Shown: one piece after another, positions 1-8,947 of the stretch
Layout of the letters: each line of letters opens with the position of its first letter
Numbering within the stretch: position 1 is the first letter of the stretch
Source: Aliivibrio wodanis
GTDB lineage: Bacteria; Pseudomonadota; Gammaproteobacteria; Enterobacterales; Vibrionaceae
Assembly (NCBI GenBank): GCA_000953695.1
Contig: LN554846.1
Span: 186,001-250,000 of the forward strand
Direction: 5' to 3'
Length of the DNA stretch: 64,000 bases
Notes under the pieces: generated by a model
The model's database searches: none
What the model was told of the DNA's origin: nothing
What the model saw: the letters and a program-made list of their open reading frames with translations, nothing else
Translations under genes and position numbers: made by a program

Positions 1-550
1 GGTTGGTTGAGTTGCCACTTTGACCAATGTATCCCCAGCCCATCCCTAACGTCACATCGAGATTACCAAAGCGTTTTGTTGCTGCGACAAATTCTCCATC
101 AAATAAGCCAGTGCCACCAAAGTCACGCACACCAACAGAAGTCTCTGGTAACCAATCACTCTCTTCTAATAAGCGTAATTTAAAATCAATGCCTTTATCT
201 GTGTATTTGGTTGAGCCACTGAAACTTGGATCATCACTATAAAGAAGATCTTGTACCAAGGTATATCGAATCGTCGTTTCTAGCCATGGCATCACCTGTA
301 AAGAGACCATGTAGTGATGGTATTCATTATTAAGTGTGCCACCTAAATTGAAAGCACCTTCCTCAGCCATACGACCAGAGGGCATTTGCATTAGGCCAAC
401 GCCACCAAAATCTGTTTGAGAAGGGGTGAAGACCGCATTTCCAAAAGTAGAACTCTCAAAAACAGAGCTGTCACTAGCAAGTAATGGCGTAGAAAAGCTA
501 GAGGCAATTGCGGTAGCGACAAGTGATAAAGTAAATTTAGAAGAAAGCAT
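1..550 (-). CDS. yjbH: YjbH-family outer-membrane exopolysaccharide protein (partial, N-terminal part)
   Basis: An open frame runs leftward from an ATG at 550-548 to the window edge without a stop, so about 183 N-terminal residues are visible. It starts with a signal peptide (MLSSKFTLSLVATAIASS...LLAS). Blocks typical of YjbH/GfcD follow: GGVGLMQMPSGRMA, a PWLETTIRYT segment, YTDKGIDFKLRLL and SVGVRDFGGTGLF. The family is predicted to form an outer-membrane beta-barrel in group 4 capsule or exopolysaccharide secretion. Its start codon lies 2 bp after the stop of the upstream yjbG-like gene, so the two are probably translated together. The C-terminal part is outside the window. Confidence 0.85.
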   Translation of the reverse strand, partial: MLSSKFTLSLVATAIASSFSTPLLASDSSVFESSTFGNAVFTPSQTDFGGVGLMQMPSGRMAEEGAFNLGGTLNNEYHHYMVSLQVMPWLETTIRYTLVQDLLYSDDPSFSGSTKYTDKGIDFKLRLLEESDWLPETSVGVRDFGGTGLFDGEFVAATKRFGNLDVTLGMGWGYIGQSGNSTN

Positions 551-552
551 GA

Positions 553-1347
553 TTAATTTACCTTGTTACGAAGTAATTCAACAATATCATCGTTTAGAGT
601 TGAAAATTGAGTAGGAAGATCAGCAAATCCGATGAATACCGTAGCACCTGGTGCAATTGACGTTGTGTTATGTTGCCAATAATTATTAGTCGCGATCTTA
701 ACTTCGCCATCAGGTTGAATTACATAAATCTGAGATGTATTAGCGTTAGATGTGGTATTTATTTGTGTTAAATAATCCTCTACTTTCGCACGTTGTTGGT
801 AATCAAGAGTTACTGGCAATGAGCTATCAATGGCACCTAACACGGTAATAGTCTTTGGACGTTGGGCGATGAAAAGAGAGTAATTACCTGTTAATTTTGG
901 ATTGCTTTCTTTTTTTATTCGGATCAAATCATAATCTAAAGGAATAAATAATCTTGAAACAAAAGAAAAGCTATTTAATTGATGAGAAAGAGTATCAGCC
1001 TCTTTTTTATAGGGTGTTTCTTGCTTAGAAAACAGAGGAGACGACAATGAAAATTGATTAAGCTGTTCTAGCGTTGCTTGCTTAACTTTATTTATGTCAT
1101 CTTGATGGTCATCACTACTTAAAATAGAACCTACAGAGTACAGTCCTATTTTTGTGTGTAATTGTGTTTGTTGTAATACCGCTTCCAAGCGAGCAGGTTG
1201 CTCAAAGGTTAACAATAGTTTTTCTTGAGTAAGAGTAACAGAAAGTTCATTACTGTTGTTTTCTAAAGAACTATTTACAACCAAAGAACTATTTGCCAAA
1301 GAGCTTAATGAAAAAAGAGAAAAGCAGAGAAAAATAAAAATACGCAT
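553..1347 (-). CDS. yjbG: YjbG/GfcC-like capsule biosynthesis protein
   Basis: A protein of 264 residues with an N-terminal signal peptide (MRIFIFLCFSLFSLSSLANS), so probably periplasmic. The C-terminal third has a SLBB-like ubiquitin fold pattern (ITVLGAIDSSLPV, then a LTQINTTSNANTSQIYVIQPDGEV block and PGATVFIGF), as in GfcC/YjbG. In E. coli GfcC is a periplasmic partner in group 4 capsule assembly. It sits between yjbF-like and yjbH-like genes with 12 and 2 bp gaps, in the order E-F-G-H, which supports the call more than the weak overall sequence identity does. Confidence 0.8.
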   Translation of the reverse strand: MRIFIFLCFSLFSLSSLANSSLVVNSSLENNSNELSVTLTQEKLLLTFEQPARLEAVLQQTQLHTKIGLYSVGSILSSDDHQDDINKVKQATLEQLNQFSLSSPLFSKQETPYKKEADTLSHQLNSFSFVSRLFIPLDYDLIRIKKESNPKLTGNYSLFIAQRPKTITVLGAIDSSLPVTLDYQQRAKVEDYLTQINTTSNANTSQIYVIQPDGEVKIATNNYWQHNTTSIAPGATVFIGFADLPTQFSTLNDDIVELLRNKVN

Positions 1348-1359
1348 CAGAGCCTCCAG

Positions 1360-2043
1360 TTAAGATTGAAATGGTTTAAGAATAAGCATTTCAATCGTAC
1401 CCATTTCAGGGCCTAAAAATTGAATGCTTTTAGCAACTCGACCCTTATCATCAATCCAGTATTGATTGGTAAATTGAGCATCTAATGCAGGAAAAGAGAT
1501 GTATTCATTAAGTGATGTCACTTCTTTTTCCCAAATAGGCGAGGTTAATACACTCTTTTGTCCAATAAGAGGGGTAACTGTTGCCTGATAGCCATAATGA
1601 TAATTTGGCATCCAATCATAGGTCGCTTGCCAAGAAGCTTGTTTCGCTAATAAGGTTGCAAAATCAGGTTGAACTGATGGCGTTAATTGAGTGGTGTTTT
1701 GTAACTGAGCTAAATTGTGATGAGGTAAAGCTAATGTTTTTACGATACGTCCATTTTCAGTCACTATCATGGCATTATCTGAAGACATCCACTTTAGTTG
1801 GATAACACCTGTGACTGGATTAGGCTCAGCTAAGGCTAATACCATAAAAATAGTCGCGCCATCATTTATTTTAACAAAGGCACTGGCGTAGGGAAGTGAG
1901 TTAATGTGGTCAGCGCTTAATTCAACATCGTCAATGCCAAAGGCTGTTTCATTAAATGTTGCACTGACATCTTGAATTTTTTGCGAACAGCCACTTAGTA
2001 AAAGGCTGCTGAGCGCGAGTATATATAACGTAATGGTTTTCAT
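1360..2043 (-). CDS. yjbF: YjbF/GfcB-family lipoprotein
   Basis: A protein of 227 residues with a lipoprotein signal: MKTITLYILALSSLLLSGC, where the lipobox LSGC gives Cys19 as the lipidated residue. The body fits the YjbF/GfcB group 4 capsule lipoprotein family: SLPYASAFVKINDGATIFMV, a WMSSDNAMIVTENGRIVKTL block and a C-terminal YWIDDKGRVAKSIQFLGP segment. It is presumably anchored in the outer membrane facing the periplasm. It lies in the leftward operon between yjbE-like and yjbG-like genes. The direct role of GfcB proteins is not settled. Confidence 0.85.
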   Translation of the reverse strand: MKTITLYILALSSLLLSGCSQKIQDVSATFNETAFGIDDVELSADHINSLPYASAFVKINDGATIFMVLALAEPNPVTGVIQLKWMSSDNAMIVTENGRIVKTLALPHHNLAQLQNTTQLTPSVQPDFATLLAKQASWQATYDWMPNYHYGYQATVTPLIGQKSVLTSPIWEKEVTSLNEYISFPALDAQFTNQYWIDDKGRVAKSIQFLGPEMGTIEMLILKPFQS

Positions 2044-2074
2044 GAGTACCCTTTTAATATTTATTTATGGGTAT

Positions 2075-2106
2075 AAAAAAAGCCATCAACATAGGTTGAT
2101 GGCTTT
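2075..2106 (-). terminator. Intrinsic terminator downstream of the yjbE-like gene
   Basis: An 11-bp inverted repeat (AAGCCATCAAC / GTTGATGGCTT) with a 4-base loop. Read on the minus strand it is followed by a run of seven T. It falls between the small yjbE-like gene and yjbF, so part of the transcription from the yjbE promoter should stop here and the downstream genes should get less mRNA. Confidence 0.8.
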
Positions 2107-2125
2107 ATGTACATATAGTTACAAC

Positions 2126-2368
2126 TTATTTAGTAGTAACAGATGTAGAGTTTGAAGTAGCAGTGTCTGAACCTGAGTCAGCAACAGCAACAACAGCAAC
2201 AGCAGCAACAGCACCTACAGCGATAGCTGTAGTTGAAGCAGCGCCAACAGCAGCAGTAGAAGCTGTAGTTGTGCCTGCAGTTGAAGCAGCAGTAGTAGTT
2301 GCTTCAGCAGCTGCAAATGCAGAACCAGCAGTCATAGCTAGCATAAGTGCGATAGCAGTCTTTTTCAT
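2126..2368 (-). CDS. yjbE: Small Ala/Thr-rich secreted protein, YjbE/GfcA-like
   Basis: An 80-residue protein with a clear signal peptide (MKKTAIALMLAMTAGSAFAAA). The mature part is nearly all Ala, Thr, Ser and Val with a hydrophobic AVGAVAAVAVVAVADSG stretch. This composition and the position as first gene of a yjbEFGH block match YjbE/GfcA, a small secreted protein of unknown biochemical role. A purine-rich GGA lies about 8 bases before the ATG. A terminator follows directly, so it may be made in larger amounts than the rest of the operon. The repetitive GCA/ACA codons give a mirror open frame on the other strand, which I treat as an artefact. Confidence 0.75.
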   Translation of the reverse strand: MKKTAIALMLAMTAGSAFAAAEATTTAASTAGTTTASTAAVGAASTTAIAVGAVAAVAVVAVADSGSDTATSNSTSVTTK

Positions 2369-2403
2369 GGAAATTTCCTTAACGTAAAATATTACACATC
2401 GAT

Positions 2404-2431
2404 GTATATGCCATATAAATTTGGCACATAC
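2404..2431. promoter_or_regulatory. Imperfect 28-bp palindrome between divergent yjbE and wzi
   Basis: The sequence GTATATGCCA (8 bases) TGGCACATAC is nearly symmetric, with only one mismatched pair in each 10-base arm. It lies in the 163-bp divergent intergenic region. The layout suits a dimeric regulator controlling both transcription units. No regulator is encoded nearby and no known consensus was recognised. A TATACT at 2479-2484 could be a -10 box for the rightward operon, but no good -35 was seen. Confidence 0.4.
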
Positions 2432-2531
2432 GCAAATATTACATGGTGATATTTATTTATACAATTTAAAAATTACTTTATACTCCCGAATATTCAAATA
2501 AAGCATTTGTAAAGGAAAGGTTATCCTCGCA

Positions 2532-3788
2532 GTGAAGCAGACATTGAAGATAAAAAAAACAGTGCTTTCGTCTATATTAAGTGTCGCTTTATATAGCTCA
2601 ATTAGTCATGCAAGCCCGTGGGTAGAAGCCCAAGATCCTATATTACGATCTAACATTCAATTACTTTCTGATTCGGGTTTACTCTCCTCCGCAACTAACA
2701 CTTATCCATTTCGTTGGGTTCAAATAAGTGATGATCTTTTAGCTATAGATAGAACAGGCTTAACCGTTGAACAATCTTTAGCGTATCGTTATGTGAAGCA
2801 TAGCTATGATGCAGCAAGAACGAGTGGAAATAGAAATCAATTCACTAGCTTTATTAGCTCAGAGAATAAGTCATCTTCTGGTTTTGGTGATGGCTTAAGA
2901 GGCCAGTGGAATGCATCTGCACTAAAAGAGATCACCGATAAGCAATTTTCTATGCGTATCTCGGTCGGTTATCACAAGAATCAACAAGATGAAAACGAAT
3001 ATAATTTTGCGAACAGCTATTTTGCACTCGGAGACAGCAATTGGCAGTTTTCAGTGTCTAATATTGAACGTTGGTGGGGACATGGTTGGGCCAATAGTCT
3101 TAGCTTGTCACAAAAAGAAGCCCCTCTGGAAACAGTAGGTATTGCCTATCTCAGTGACGGTGAGATATTGCCTGATAATCTATGGATAGAGAGCTTTATT
3201 GGGCGATTAGATTCCTCAAAACATAATGCAAGTTTTGAGGATGATTATATTTGGTCAAATCGAGTTTCAGGCAAGGTTAGTATCGTTGAGCTTGGGGCAA
3301 GCTATCAACTATTAAATAAGTCGAATCAATATCAAACGACAGTAGATGCAAAAATAGCACTGCCAGAATTAGAAAATGTCTACTCAAGCTTTTATGGCAG
3401 TATTAGTTTAGACAATCAAACAGATATTGGGCGAACTTTAATCGGGTGGGATGCTCAAACTCTACTTAATGGTCAATTACTTCGTTTTTATATCGAACAA
3501 CTCTCAAATAATGAAGAAGCAGTTGCAATAGGTCAAGATGATACGAGATTTTATCATCAAGAAGAAAATTTAACTCTAGGTGCTCATGTTTTATTAAGTA
3601 ATGATCATCAGATCTCTCTGCAAATACAAGAACTCACAGAGCTTGCTGATTCTGGGCTCGAAAGCACACAGCAAGTTACTTATGCTTTGCCCGTGTTATC
3701 AGGCATGGCAATATTAGGGGTCAGTAATAATGTTGAACCCGAGAAGAATGATTTAATTGGTTGGGTAAATTGGGATTATCGCTTTTAG
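2532..3788 (+). CDS. wzi: Wzi-family outer-membrane capsule assembly protein
   Basis: A protein of 418 residues starting at GTG (2532) with an AAGGAAAGG ribosome site 12 bases upstream; no better ATG exists. The signal peptide ends near SISHA. The DPILRSNIQLLSDSGLL block, the PFRWVQISDDL segment, WQFSVSNIERWWGHGWANSL and alternating beta strands ending in WVNWDYRF are typical of the Wzi/capsule assembly family, an outer-membrane beta-barrel that helps hold polymer at the cell surface. It heads the rightward Wzx/Wzy-type locus. Confidence 0.85.
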   Translation: MKQTLKIKKTVLSSILSVALYSSISHASPWVEAQDPILRSNIQLLSDSGLLSSATNTYPFRWVQISDDLLAIDRTGLTVEQSLAYRYVKHSYDAARTSGNRNQFTSFISSENKSSSGFGDGLRGQWNASALKEITDKQFSMRISVGYHKNQQDENEYNFANSYFALGDSNWQFSVSNIERWWGHGWANSLSLSQKEAPLETVGIAYLSDGEILPDNLWIESFIGRLDSSKHNASFEDDYIWSNRVSGKVSIVELGASYQLLNKSNQYQTTVDAKIALPELENVYSSFYGSISLDNQTDIGRTLIGWDAQTLLNGQLLRFYIEQLSNNEEAVAIGQDDTRFYHQEENLTLGAHVLLSNDHQISLQIQELTELADSGLESTQQVTYALPVLSGMAILGVSNNVEPEKNDLIGWVNWDYRF

Positions 3789-3858
3789 CTTAAAAGACTA
3801 AATTAGTATTAACGCTTTTGTTATTAAAATGTACAACACACAATAGGAAATAGGATAA

Positions 3859-6666
3859 ATGGGTAGTAACCAGCCATTTTATAAGGCATTCAATAAAATT
3901 GTGATGCTTTTGGCAATCTTATGTTCATTTCATGCTTATGCGTTAACACCAAGCGCTGAGCAAATTGAGCAGTTTAAAAAGTTACCAAAATCACAGCAAG
4001 AAGCTTTAGCTAAACAATATGGTGTGGATATTAGCCAACTTGAGCAGATGAGCTCAAGTCAACTTCCAGGTTCAGCTTTACAGAGTCAAACTATTCAAAC
4101 TCGAAAGGTGGATTACTCTAAATCGTCTCAGCGTGGATTAAATGACCCAAGATACAGCAATGACGATAATTTAAAGCCGTTTGGTTACAATGTATTTGCA
4201 GGTAAGCCAACTACTTTCACACCAGTTGATGACTTACCAGTCCCTAATAATTACTTGTTAGGTGTTGGTGACCAAATCTATATACAAACCTATGGTAAAT
4301 TAAATCAACAGCAGAGTTTGACGATTAGTCGCAATGGTAGCATTAACTTCCCTAGCTTAGGGCCAATTTATGTTGCAGGACAAACGTTTGAACAAGCAAA
4401 AGAAGCCATTGAAAGTAGTGTTAAAAAACAAATTCTTGGTGTTGACGTTTCCGTTAGCATGGGAGCATTACGTACAAGTCAAGTCTCTGTATTTGGTGAT
4501 GCTTTTCAACCGGGTAGTTATAATGTCAATGCATTTTCAACAGCGACTCAAGTATTAAAAGCGGCGGGTGGTATCGATACCGTTGGTTCGCTGCGAAAGA
4601 TTGAAATTCGTCGAGACAATAAAGTTATTCAAAAGCTAGACCTTTATAATTTCTTAGTTTCTGGTGATACATCAGGGGATATTCGTTTAGAGTCAGGTGA
4701 TGCGATTTTTATTCCTGCTCGTGGAAGTAGTATTTATATAAGAGGTGAGGTTGTTCGTCCTGCTATTTATGAAACAATTAAAGGAGAGACTTTAACAACA
4801 GTACTAAAGAATGCAGGTGGATTAACGGCAGATGCTTATCAAGAAAGTATCAGTGTGCGTCGTAAGACATCAAATGGTATTAAAGTATTTAACCTCGATA
4901 TAAGCAGTTCAAAAGGTCAAAAATTCAAAGTAAAAGACGGTGATGAGATAGTAGCTCGCACCAAAGCTAATTACTTTACCAATGACATCGCAATTCGCGG
5001 TGCCGTGATCCGCCCTGGGGTGTATGAATATAGTAAAGGCAACCGTATTTCAGATGTGCTTAAAACCATTGATGGCTCACTGAATGCGAATGCAGATCTG
5101 ACTTATGCCATTGTTGTGAGAGAAATTAATCAACACCGTGATATTAAGGTACTGCAATTTAAACTGGGTGAAGCTATTACTAACCCTAGTTCAAAAGAAA
5201 ACTTATTACTGCAAGCACGAGATCAAGTCTTAGTGTTTAGCGGAGAGCTTGATGGTGAGTTTTGGTATGGTGAAGGGCAAAATAAAACCCGTGAAGATTG
5301 GCAGAATGAACAACTAGCGAAAAATTTAGCAGAGCAGCAACGAGAATTAATGTTGCAGCAATTGGCTATAAATCAAAATGGTCAGCAAAATCAGCAGCTC
5401 TCTAATAATAAGCAAAATAGCGCCAATTTTCAGGAAAACTCCTCTCAACTTGGTGTTATAGGCCAACAAGATGGTAATGAAATTGCAGAGGCCGGAAACA
5501 ACCAAACCACTACTCGTGATAACGGTTCAAACTTAAAGCTAAAAGATTTAGAGAAAAAAGAAGAGCAACAAGAAATAGATTTTGATTCTCGTGAAAATTT
5601 ACTAGAGCCAGTAATTAAGCGATTAGTACAACAAGCGAGCCTTGGTAGTAATGTACAAATTGTTGAAGTTAGGGGAGCGGTTAAGTTTCCAGGGATCTAC
5701 CCATTAGCTGAAAATACACTACTGTCAGATCTTATTACAGCAGGCGGAGGCTTACGCGAATCAGCGTATGAGTTTACTGGTGAATTAAGTCGTGTAGAGA
5801 ACTCGCAAGGTCAATTTAATATTAAACACAAACGTATTAATGTTGATGCAATCTTACAAGACGACACCGCACAAAATGTAGCTCTAGTTTCTAAAGATCG
5901 ATTAAACGTATTTACAAAGCCCGAGTGGCGCGAAGATTACTCTGTAGAATTGTTAGGAGAAGTGACATTCCCAGGTACTTACACCTTCAAGCGTGGTGAA
6001 ACCATTGCAGATATAATTCAACGAGCGGGTGGTATTACAGAATACGCTTATCCTCAAGGGGCTATTTTTAGTCGTGAGAGTTTACGAATTCAAGAAGGTG
6101 AGCGAATGAAGCTACTTAATCGCCAGCTTCGTCAAGAGATTGCGAGTTTAACTTTACGTCGTCAGTCAAGCAGTGCTCGTTATACTTCTAGTCCATCAGA
6201 AGCAATGGCGATTGCGGATCAACTTGGTAATGCAGAGCCTGTTGGTCGAATGGTAATTAGCCTTAATGAAATATTAGAAGGCCAAGAGCAAGCGGATGTT
6301 TTACTTGAGAATAAAGATAAAATTTATGTGCCACCATTGCGTAAAGTTATCTCCGTCATTGGTGAGGTGCAATATACATCAAGTCATCAATTTAATGGTC
6401 AACTTACTCTTGAAGATTACTTAAATCGATCTGGTGGACCGAAGCGCCAAGCAGATGTCGATCGTATGTATGTTATTCGTGCTAATGGTTCTGTAATGCT
6501 ACCAAATAATTCATTCTGGTTTAGTAGTTCAGCGGAAGATTTAGAACCGGGGGATACTATTGTGGTACCTATTGACAGTGATTATCTAGATACCTTAAGT
6601 GCTTGGACATCGGCGACCCAAATCTTGTATCAAGTAGGTGTTGCTTGGAACGCAATTCAAAATTAA
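3859..6666 (+). CDS. Giant SLBB polysaccharide export protein (Wza/WbfF-like)
   Basis: A protein of 935 residues with a signal peptide (cleavage probably after ...SFHAYA). A Poly_export domain comes first (YLLGVGDQIYIQTYGKL, then SINFPSLGPIYVAG). At least six SLBB-type repeats follow, each with a G(D/E/A)V...PG.Y...L...L..AGG pattern. A Gln/Asn-rich linker near residues 480-560 breaks the series. It is much longer than E. coli Wza (379 residues) and has no lipobox, like WbfF-type proteins of the Vibrio O-antigen/capsule region. Its expected role is periplasmic and outer-membrane export of polysaccharide. It ends in ATQILYQVGVAWNAIQN, much like the end of the 30322-32034 protein. Confidence 0.85.
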   Translation: MGSNQPFYKAFNKIVMLLAILCSFHAYALTPSAEQIEQFKKLPKSQQEALAKQYGVDISQLEQMSSSQLPGSALQSQTIQTRKVDYSKSSQRGLNDPRYSNDDNLKPFGYNVFAGKPTTFTPVDDLPVPNNYLLGVGDQIYIQTYGKLNQQQSLTISRNGSINFPSLGPIYVAGQTFEQAKEAIESSVKKQILGVDVSVSMGALRTSQVSVFGDAFQPGSYNVNAFSTATQVLKAAGGIDTVGSLRKIEIRRDNKVIQKLDLYNFLVSGDTSGDIRLESGDAIFIPARGSSIYIRGEVVRPAIYETIKGETLTTVLKNAGGLTADAYQESISVRRKTSNGIKVFNLDISSSKGQKFKVKDGDEIVARTKANYFTNDIAIRGAVIRPGVYEYSKGNRISDVLKTIDGSLNANADLTYAIVVREINQHRDIKVLQFKLGEAITNPSSKENLLLQARDQVLVFSGELDGEFWYGEGQNKTREDWQNEQLAKNLAEQQRELMLQQLAINQNGQQNQQLSNNKQNSANFQENSSQLGVIGQQDGNEIAEAGNNQTTTRDNGSNLKLKDLEKKEEQQEIDFDSRENLLEPVIKRLVQQASLGSNVQIVEVRGAVKFPGIYPLAENTLLSDLITAGGGLRESAYEFTGELSRVENSQGQFNIKHKRINVDAILQDDTAQNVALVSKDRLNVFTKPEWREDYSVELLGEVTFPGTYTFKRGETIADIIQRAGGITEYAYPQGAIFSRESLRIQEGERMKLLNRQLRQEIASLTLRRQSSSARYTSSPSEAMAIADQLGNAEPVGRMVISLNEILEGQEQADVLLENKDKIYVPPLRKVISVIGEVQYTSSHQFNGQLTLEDYLNRSGGPKRQADVDRMYVIRANGSVMLPNNSFWFSSSAEDLEPGDTIVVPIDSDYLDTLSAWTSATQILYQVGVAWNAIQN

Positions 6667-6677
6667 TGAAGGTATAC

Positions 6678-6701
6678 ATTGCGGTGAAACCTCACCGCAA
6701 T
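6678..6701 (+). promoter_or_regulatory. Stem-loop between the export gene and wzz
   Basis: A perfect 10-bp stem (ATTGCGGTGA / TCACCGCAAT) with a 4-base AACC loop, starting 11 bp after the stop codon at 6664-6666. It lacks a T run, so it is more likely an mRNA-stability or processing hairpin than a terminator. It could set different levels of the export protein and the chain-length regulator. Confidence 0.55.
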
Positions 6702-6731
6702 GATTTCAAGTTAACTTAAAGAGATCAAATT

Positions 6732-7649
6732 TTGCAAGAGACACGAGAAATTGAGTTATCCGATTTATTTCAAGCGATTTGGAATGGAAAATGGCTAGTA
6801 GTGGTATTTACAGGAATGATAACAGCACTCAGTATTGTTATCGCTTTGCAGTTACCTAATGTATATCGTGCTGAAATTATAGTCTCGCCAACAGCGGCTG
6901 ATGGCTCTGGTGGATTAGCCGGAATGGCATCACAATTAGGTGGTCTTGCTTCTATTGCAGGTATATCCCTTGGTGGCAATGACAGCAGTAATACCAATAT
7001 AGCTTTAGCAACATTAAGATCAAGACAATTATTAACGTCATTTATTCGTAAGCATCAATTAGAAGTTCCTTTACTTGCCGTCGAGAAATGGGATCAAGAA
7101 AATGACTCTTTAGTTATTGATCCAGAAGTATACCTCACTCAAGAACAGCGTTGGAATCCAGAACGTCGACCAGAAACAAAAGGGATACCAACAGATTGGG
7201 AGCTTTATAAAGCTTTTACGAAACTAATTACTATTGATAACGATAAAAAGACAGGGTTAATTACCTTATCTGTTAATTATTTTGATCCAAAAATGGCACA
7301 AGAGTGGACAACATTACTTGTTGCTGAATTGAATGTTTGGATGAAAAATAAAAAAATCATCGAAGCCCAAAATAATATTAAATACATGGAAGACCAATTA
7401 GAAAGAACATCAATTGCAGAAATGCAAAAGATTTTTTATCAGCTAATAGAAGAGCAGACTAAAGATTTAATGCTTGCTTCAGTTAACGAAGAATTTGCAT
7501 TTAAAGTGATAGACCCAGCAGTTGTTCCTGAAGAAAAAGATCAACCTAAGCGCAGTATTATTGTTGCAATTAGTTTTATGCTAGGTGCAATCTTATCAAC
7601 GCTGATTGTATTAATCCGATACGTAAATCGTCAGAAAAACAGAAACTAA
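6732..7649 (+). CDS. wzz: Wzz-type polysaccharide chain-length regulator
   Basis: A protein of 305 residues beginning at TTG (6732) with an AAAGAGA site upstream; the N-terminal REIELSDLFQAIWNGKW block is the classic Wzz start, which supports this codon. Transmembrane segments lie at about 20-40 and near the C-terminus (IIVAISFMLGAILSTLIVLI) around a periplasmic domain, preceded by the usual DPAVVPEEKDQPKR region. Wzz proteins set the modal chain length of Wzy-made polymers. There is no kinase domain, so it is not a Wzc co-polymerase. Confidence 0.88.
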   Translation: MQETREIELSDLFQAIWNGKWLVVVFTGMITALSIVIALQLPNVYRAEIIVSPTAADGSGGLAGMASQLGGLASIAGISLGGNDSSNTNIALATLRSRQLLTSFIRKHQLEVPLLAVEKWDQENDSLVIDPEVYLTQEQRWNPERRPETKGIPTDWELYKAFTKLITIDNDKKTGLITLSVNYFDPKMAQEWTTLLVAELNVWMKNKKIIEAQNNIKYMEDQLERTSIAEMQKIFYQLIEEQTKDLMLASVNEEFAFKVIDPAVVPEEKDQPKRSIIVAISFMLGAILSTLIVLIRYVNRQKNRN

Positions 7650-7667
7650 ACTCGGTTGAGAAATAAC

Positions 7668-8945
7668 ATGAAATCAAAAAAAATCTTACTTGTAGGTAAT
7701 CATACCTGCGCCAACCGGGGTGACGGTGCTATTTTAAGAGGCTTATTATGTGTATTGGAGCACGCTTTTCCTGATGTTGAATTAACAACAGTCAGTCGCT
7801 TTCCTGGTGCTTCAAGTTACCTTCTAGGTCGAACGGTGATTCAGGATCCTCTAGTCGTTAAACCTTATGCTTCTTCAAAAGCTAAAATCCAATCAATAAA
7901 GCAATTTATTGGTGATCGTTTTATGCCTAGCGTATTAAATGCACAATTAAAACAGCATTCAATACTAAAACATATATCACTACCTAAGCATTACCAAGCA
8001 TATTTAGAGTTGATAGAAGAGTATGATCTTGTGATTCAAGTTGGAGGATCTTTCTTTGTTGATTTATATGGTGATAAGCAATTTGAGCATCCGTTATTAG
8101 CGTTATTAGCAAATAAACCTACTGTATTATTAGGGCACAGTGTTGGGCCATTTAGCCGAAAAAGCTTTACCAATATAGGCCAAACAATATTTAGCCAAGT
8201 CGCAGGAACATTGGTTCGTGAATCTATCTCATTGAATGAACTACATCAATTAGGTATTCATGATTCACCTAAGTTACGCTTAGCTTCTGATACTGCTTGG
8301 TTAGTTAACACTAAGCTAAATAACGATATCCAATCACTAGCTGTTGAGCGTTATTGCTCGAGTAAAAATAAAAAAATAGCGATAACAGTAAGAGATCTTG
8401 CTCCCTTTGATAAACGGTTAGGAGTAACTCAAAATGAGTATGAAGAGCTATATATTGAGCTATGTAATCGATTAATCTCTAGAGGTTATGACATTATTGC
8501 AGTGTCAATGTGTACAGGTTTAGATGGTTATCATAAAGATGATCGTATGATAGCGCTTAATATACAGAAAAAATTACAACAGCCAGAAAAGATGACCGTT
8601 GTAATGGATGAGCTAAATGATGTAGAAATTGGTGCGATCTTAGGGGAATGTGATTTAACCATAGGAACTCGCTTACACAGTGCCATTATTTCAATGCGCT
8701 TTGAAACACCTGCCATTGCTGTCTATTACGAGCATAAATCAAAAGGCATAATGAATGCGTTAGGTTACCCTGAGCGTAGTATTGGAATTAAAGATTTGGA
8801 TGGAATAGAAACAACAAGAGTCATTGATGATATTCTTGCAAACCAATCAATTATCAGAAAAGAATTAAAAGAAAAAGTACAGCAGCAAGGGGATAGCACA
8901 ACACAAGCTATTGTCGAAATGCTACAGCCTCTACTGGATAAGTAG
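7668..8945 (+). CDS. Polysaccharide pyruvyltransferase-family protein
   Basis: A protein of 425 residues. I prefer the ATG at 7668 over the in-frame TTG at 7656. The start KKILLVGNHTCANRGDGAIL and the later VIQVGGSFFVDLYG, LLGHSVGPFS, TVRDLAPFDKR and LTIGTRLHSAIISMRF blocks define the PS_pyruv_trans (CsaB/WcaK) family. These enzymes transfer pyruvate from phosphoenolpyruvate to a sugar as a ketal, adding negative charge to the polymer. The gene lies directly before wzx in a tightly packed operon, so a pyruvylated repeat unit is likely. The acceptor sugar cannot be told. Confidence 0.85.
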   Translation: MKSKKILLVGNHTCANRGDGAILRGLLCVLEHAFPDVELTTVSRFPGASSYLLGRTVIQDPLVVKPYASSKAKIQSIKQFIGDRFMPSVLNAQLKQHSILKHISLPKHYQAYLELIEEYDLVIQVGGSFFVDLYGDKQFEHPLLALLANKPTVLLGHSVGPFSRKSFTNIGQTIFSQVAGTLVRESISLNELHQLGIHDSPKLRLASDTAWLVNTKLNNDIQSLAVERYCSSKNKKIAITVRDLAPFDKRLGVTQNEYEELYIELCNRLISRGYDIIAVSMCTGLDGYHKDDRMIALNIQKKLQQPEKMTVVMDELNDVEIGAILGECDLTIGTRLHSAIISMRFETPAIAVYYEHKSKGIMNALGYPERSIGIKDLDGIETTRVIDDILANQSIIRKELKEKVQQQGDSTTQAIVEMLQPLLDK

Positions 8946-8947
8946 TC

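Noticed and set aside
426..614. Plus-strand frame at the yjbH/yjbG junction
   Set aside because: It overlaps the starts and ends of two well-supported minus-strand genes and has no recognisable domain.
2163..2387. Ala/Val-rich plus-strand frame opposite yjbE
   Set aside because: It is the mirror of the GCA/ACA-rich yjbE coding sequence, has no ribosome site, and yjbE has the signal peptide and operon context.
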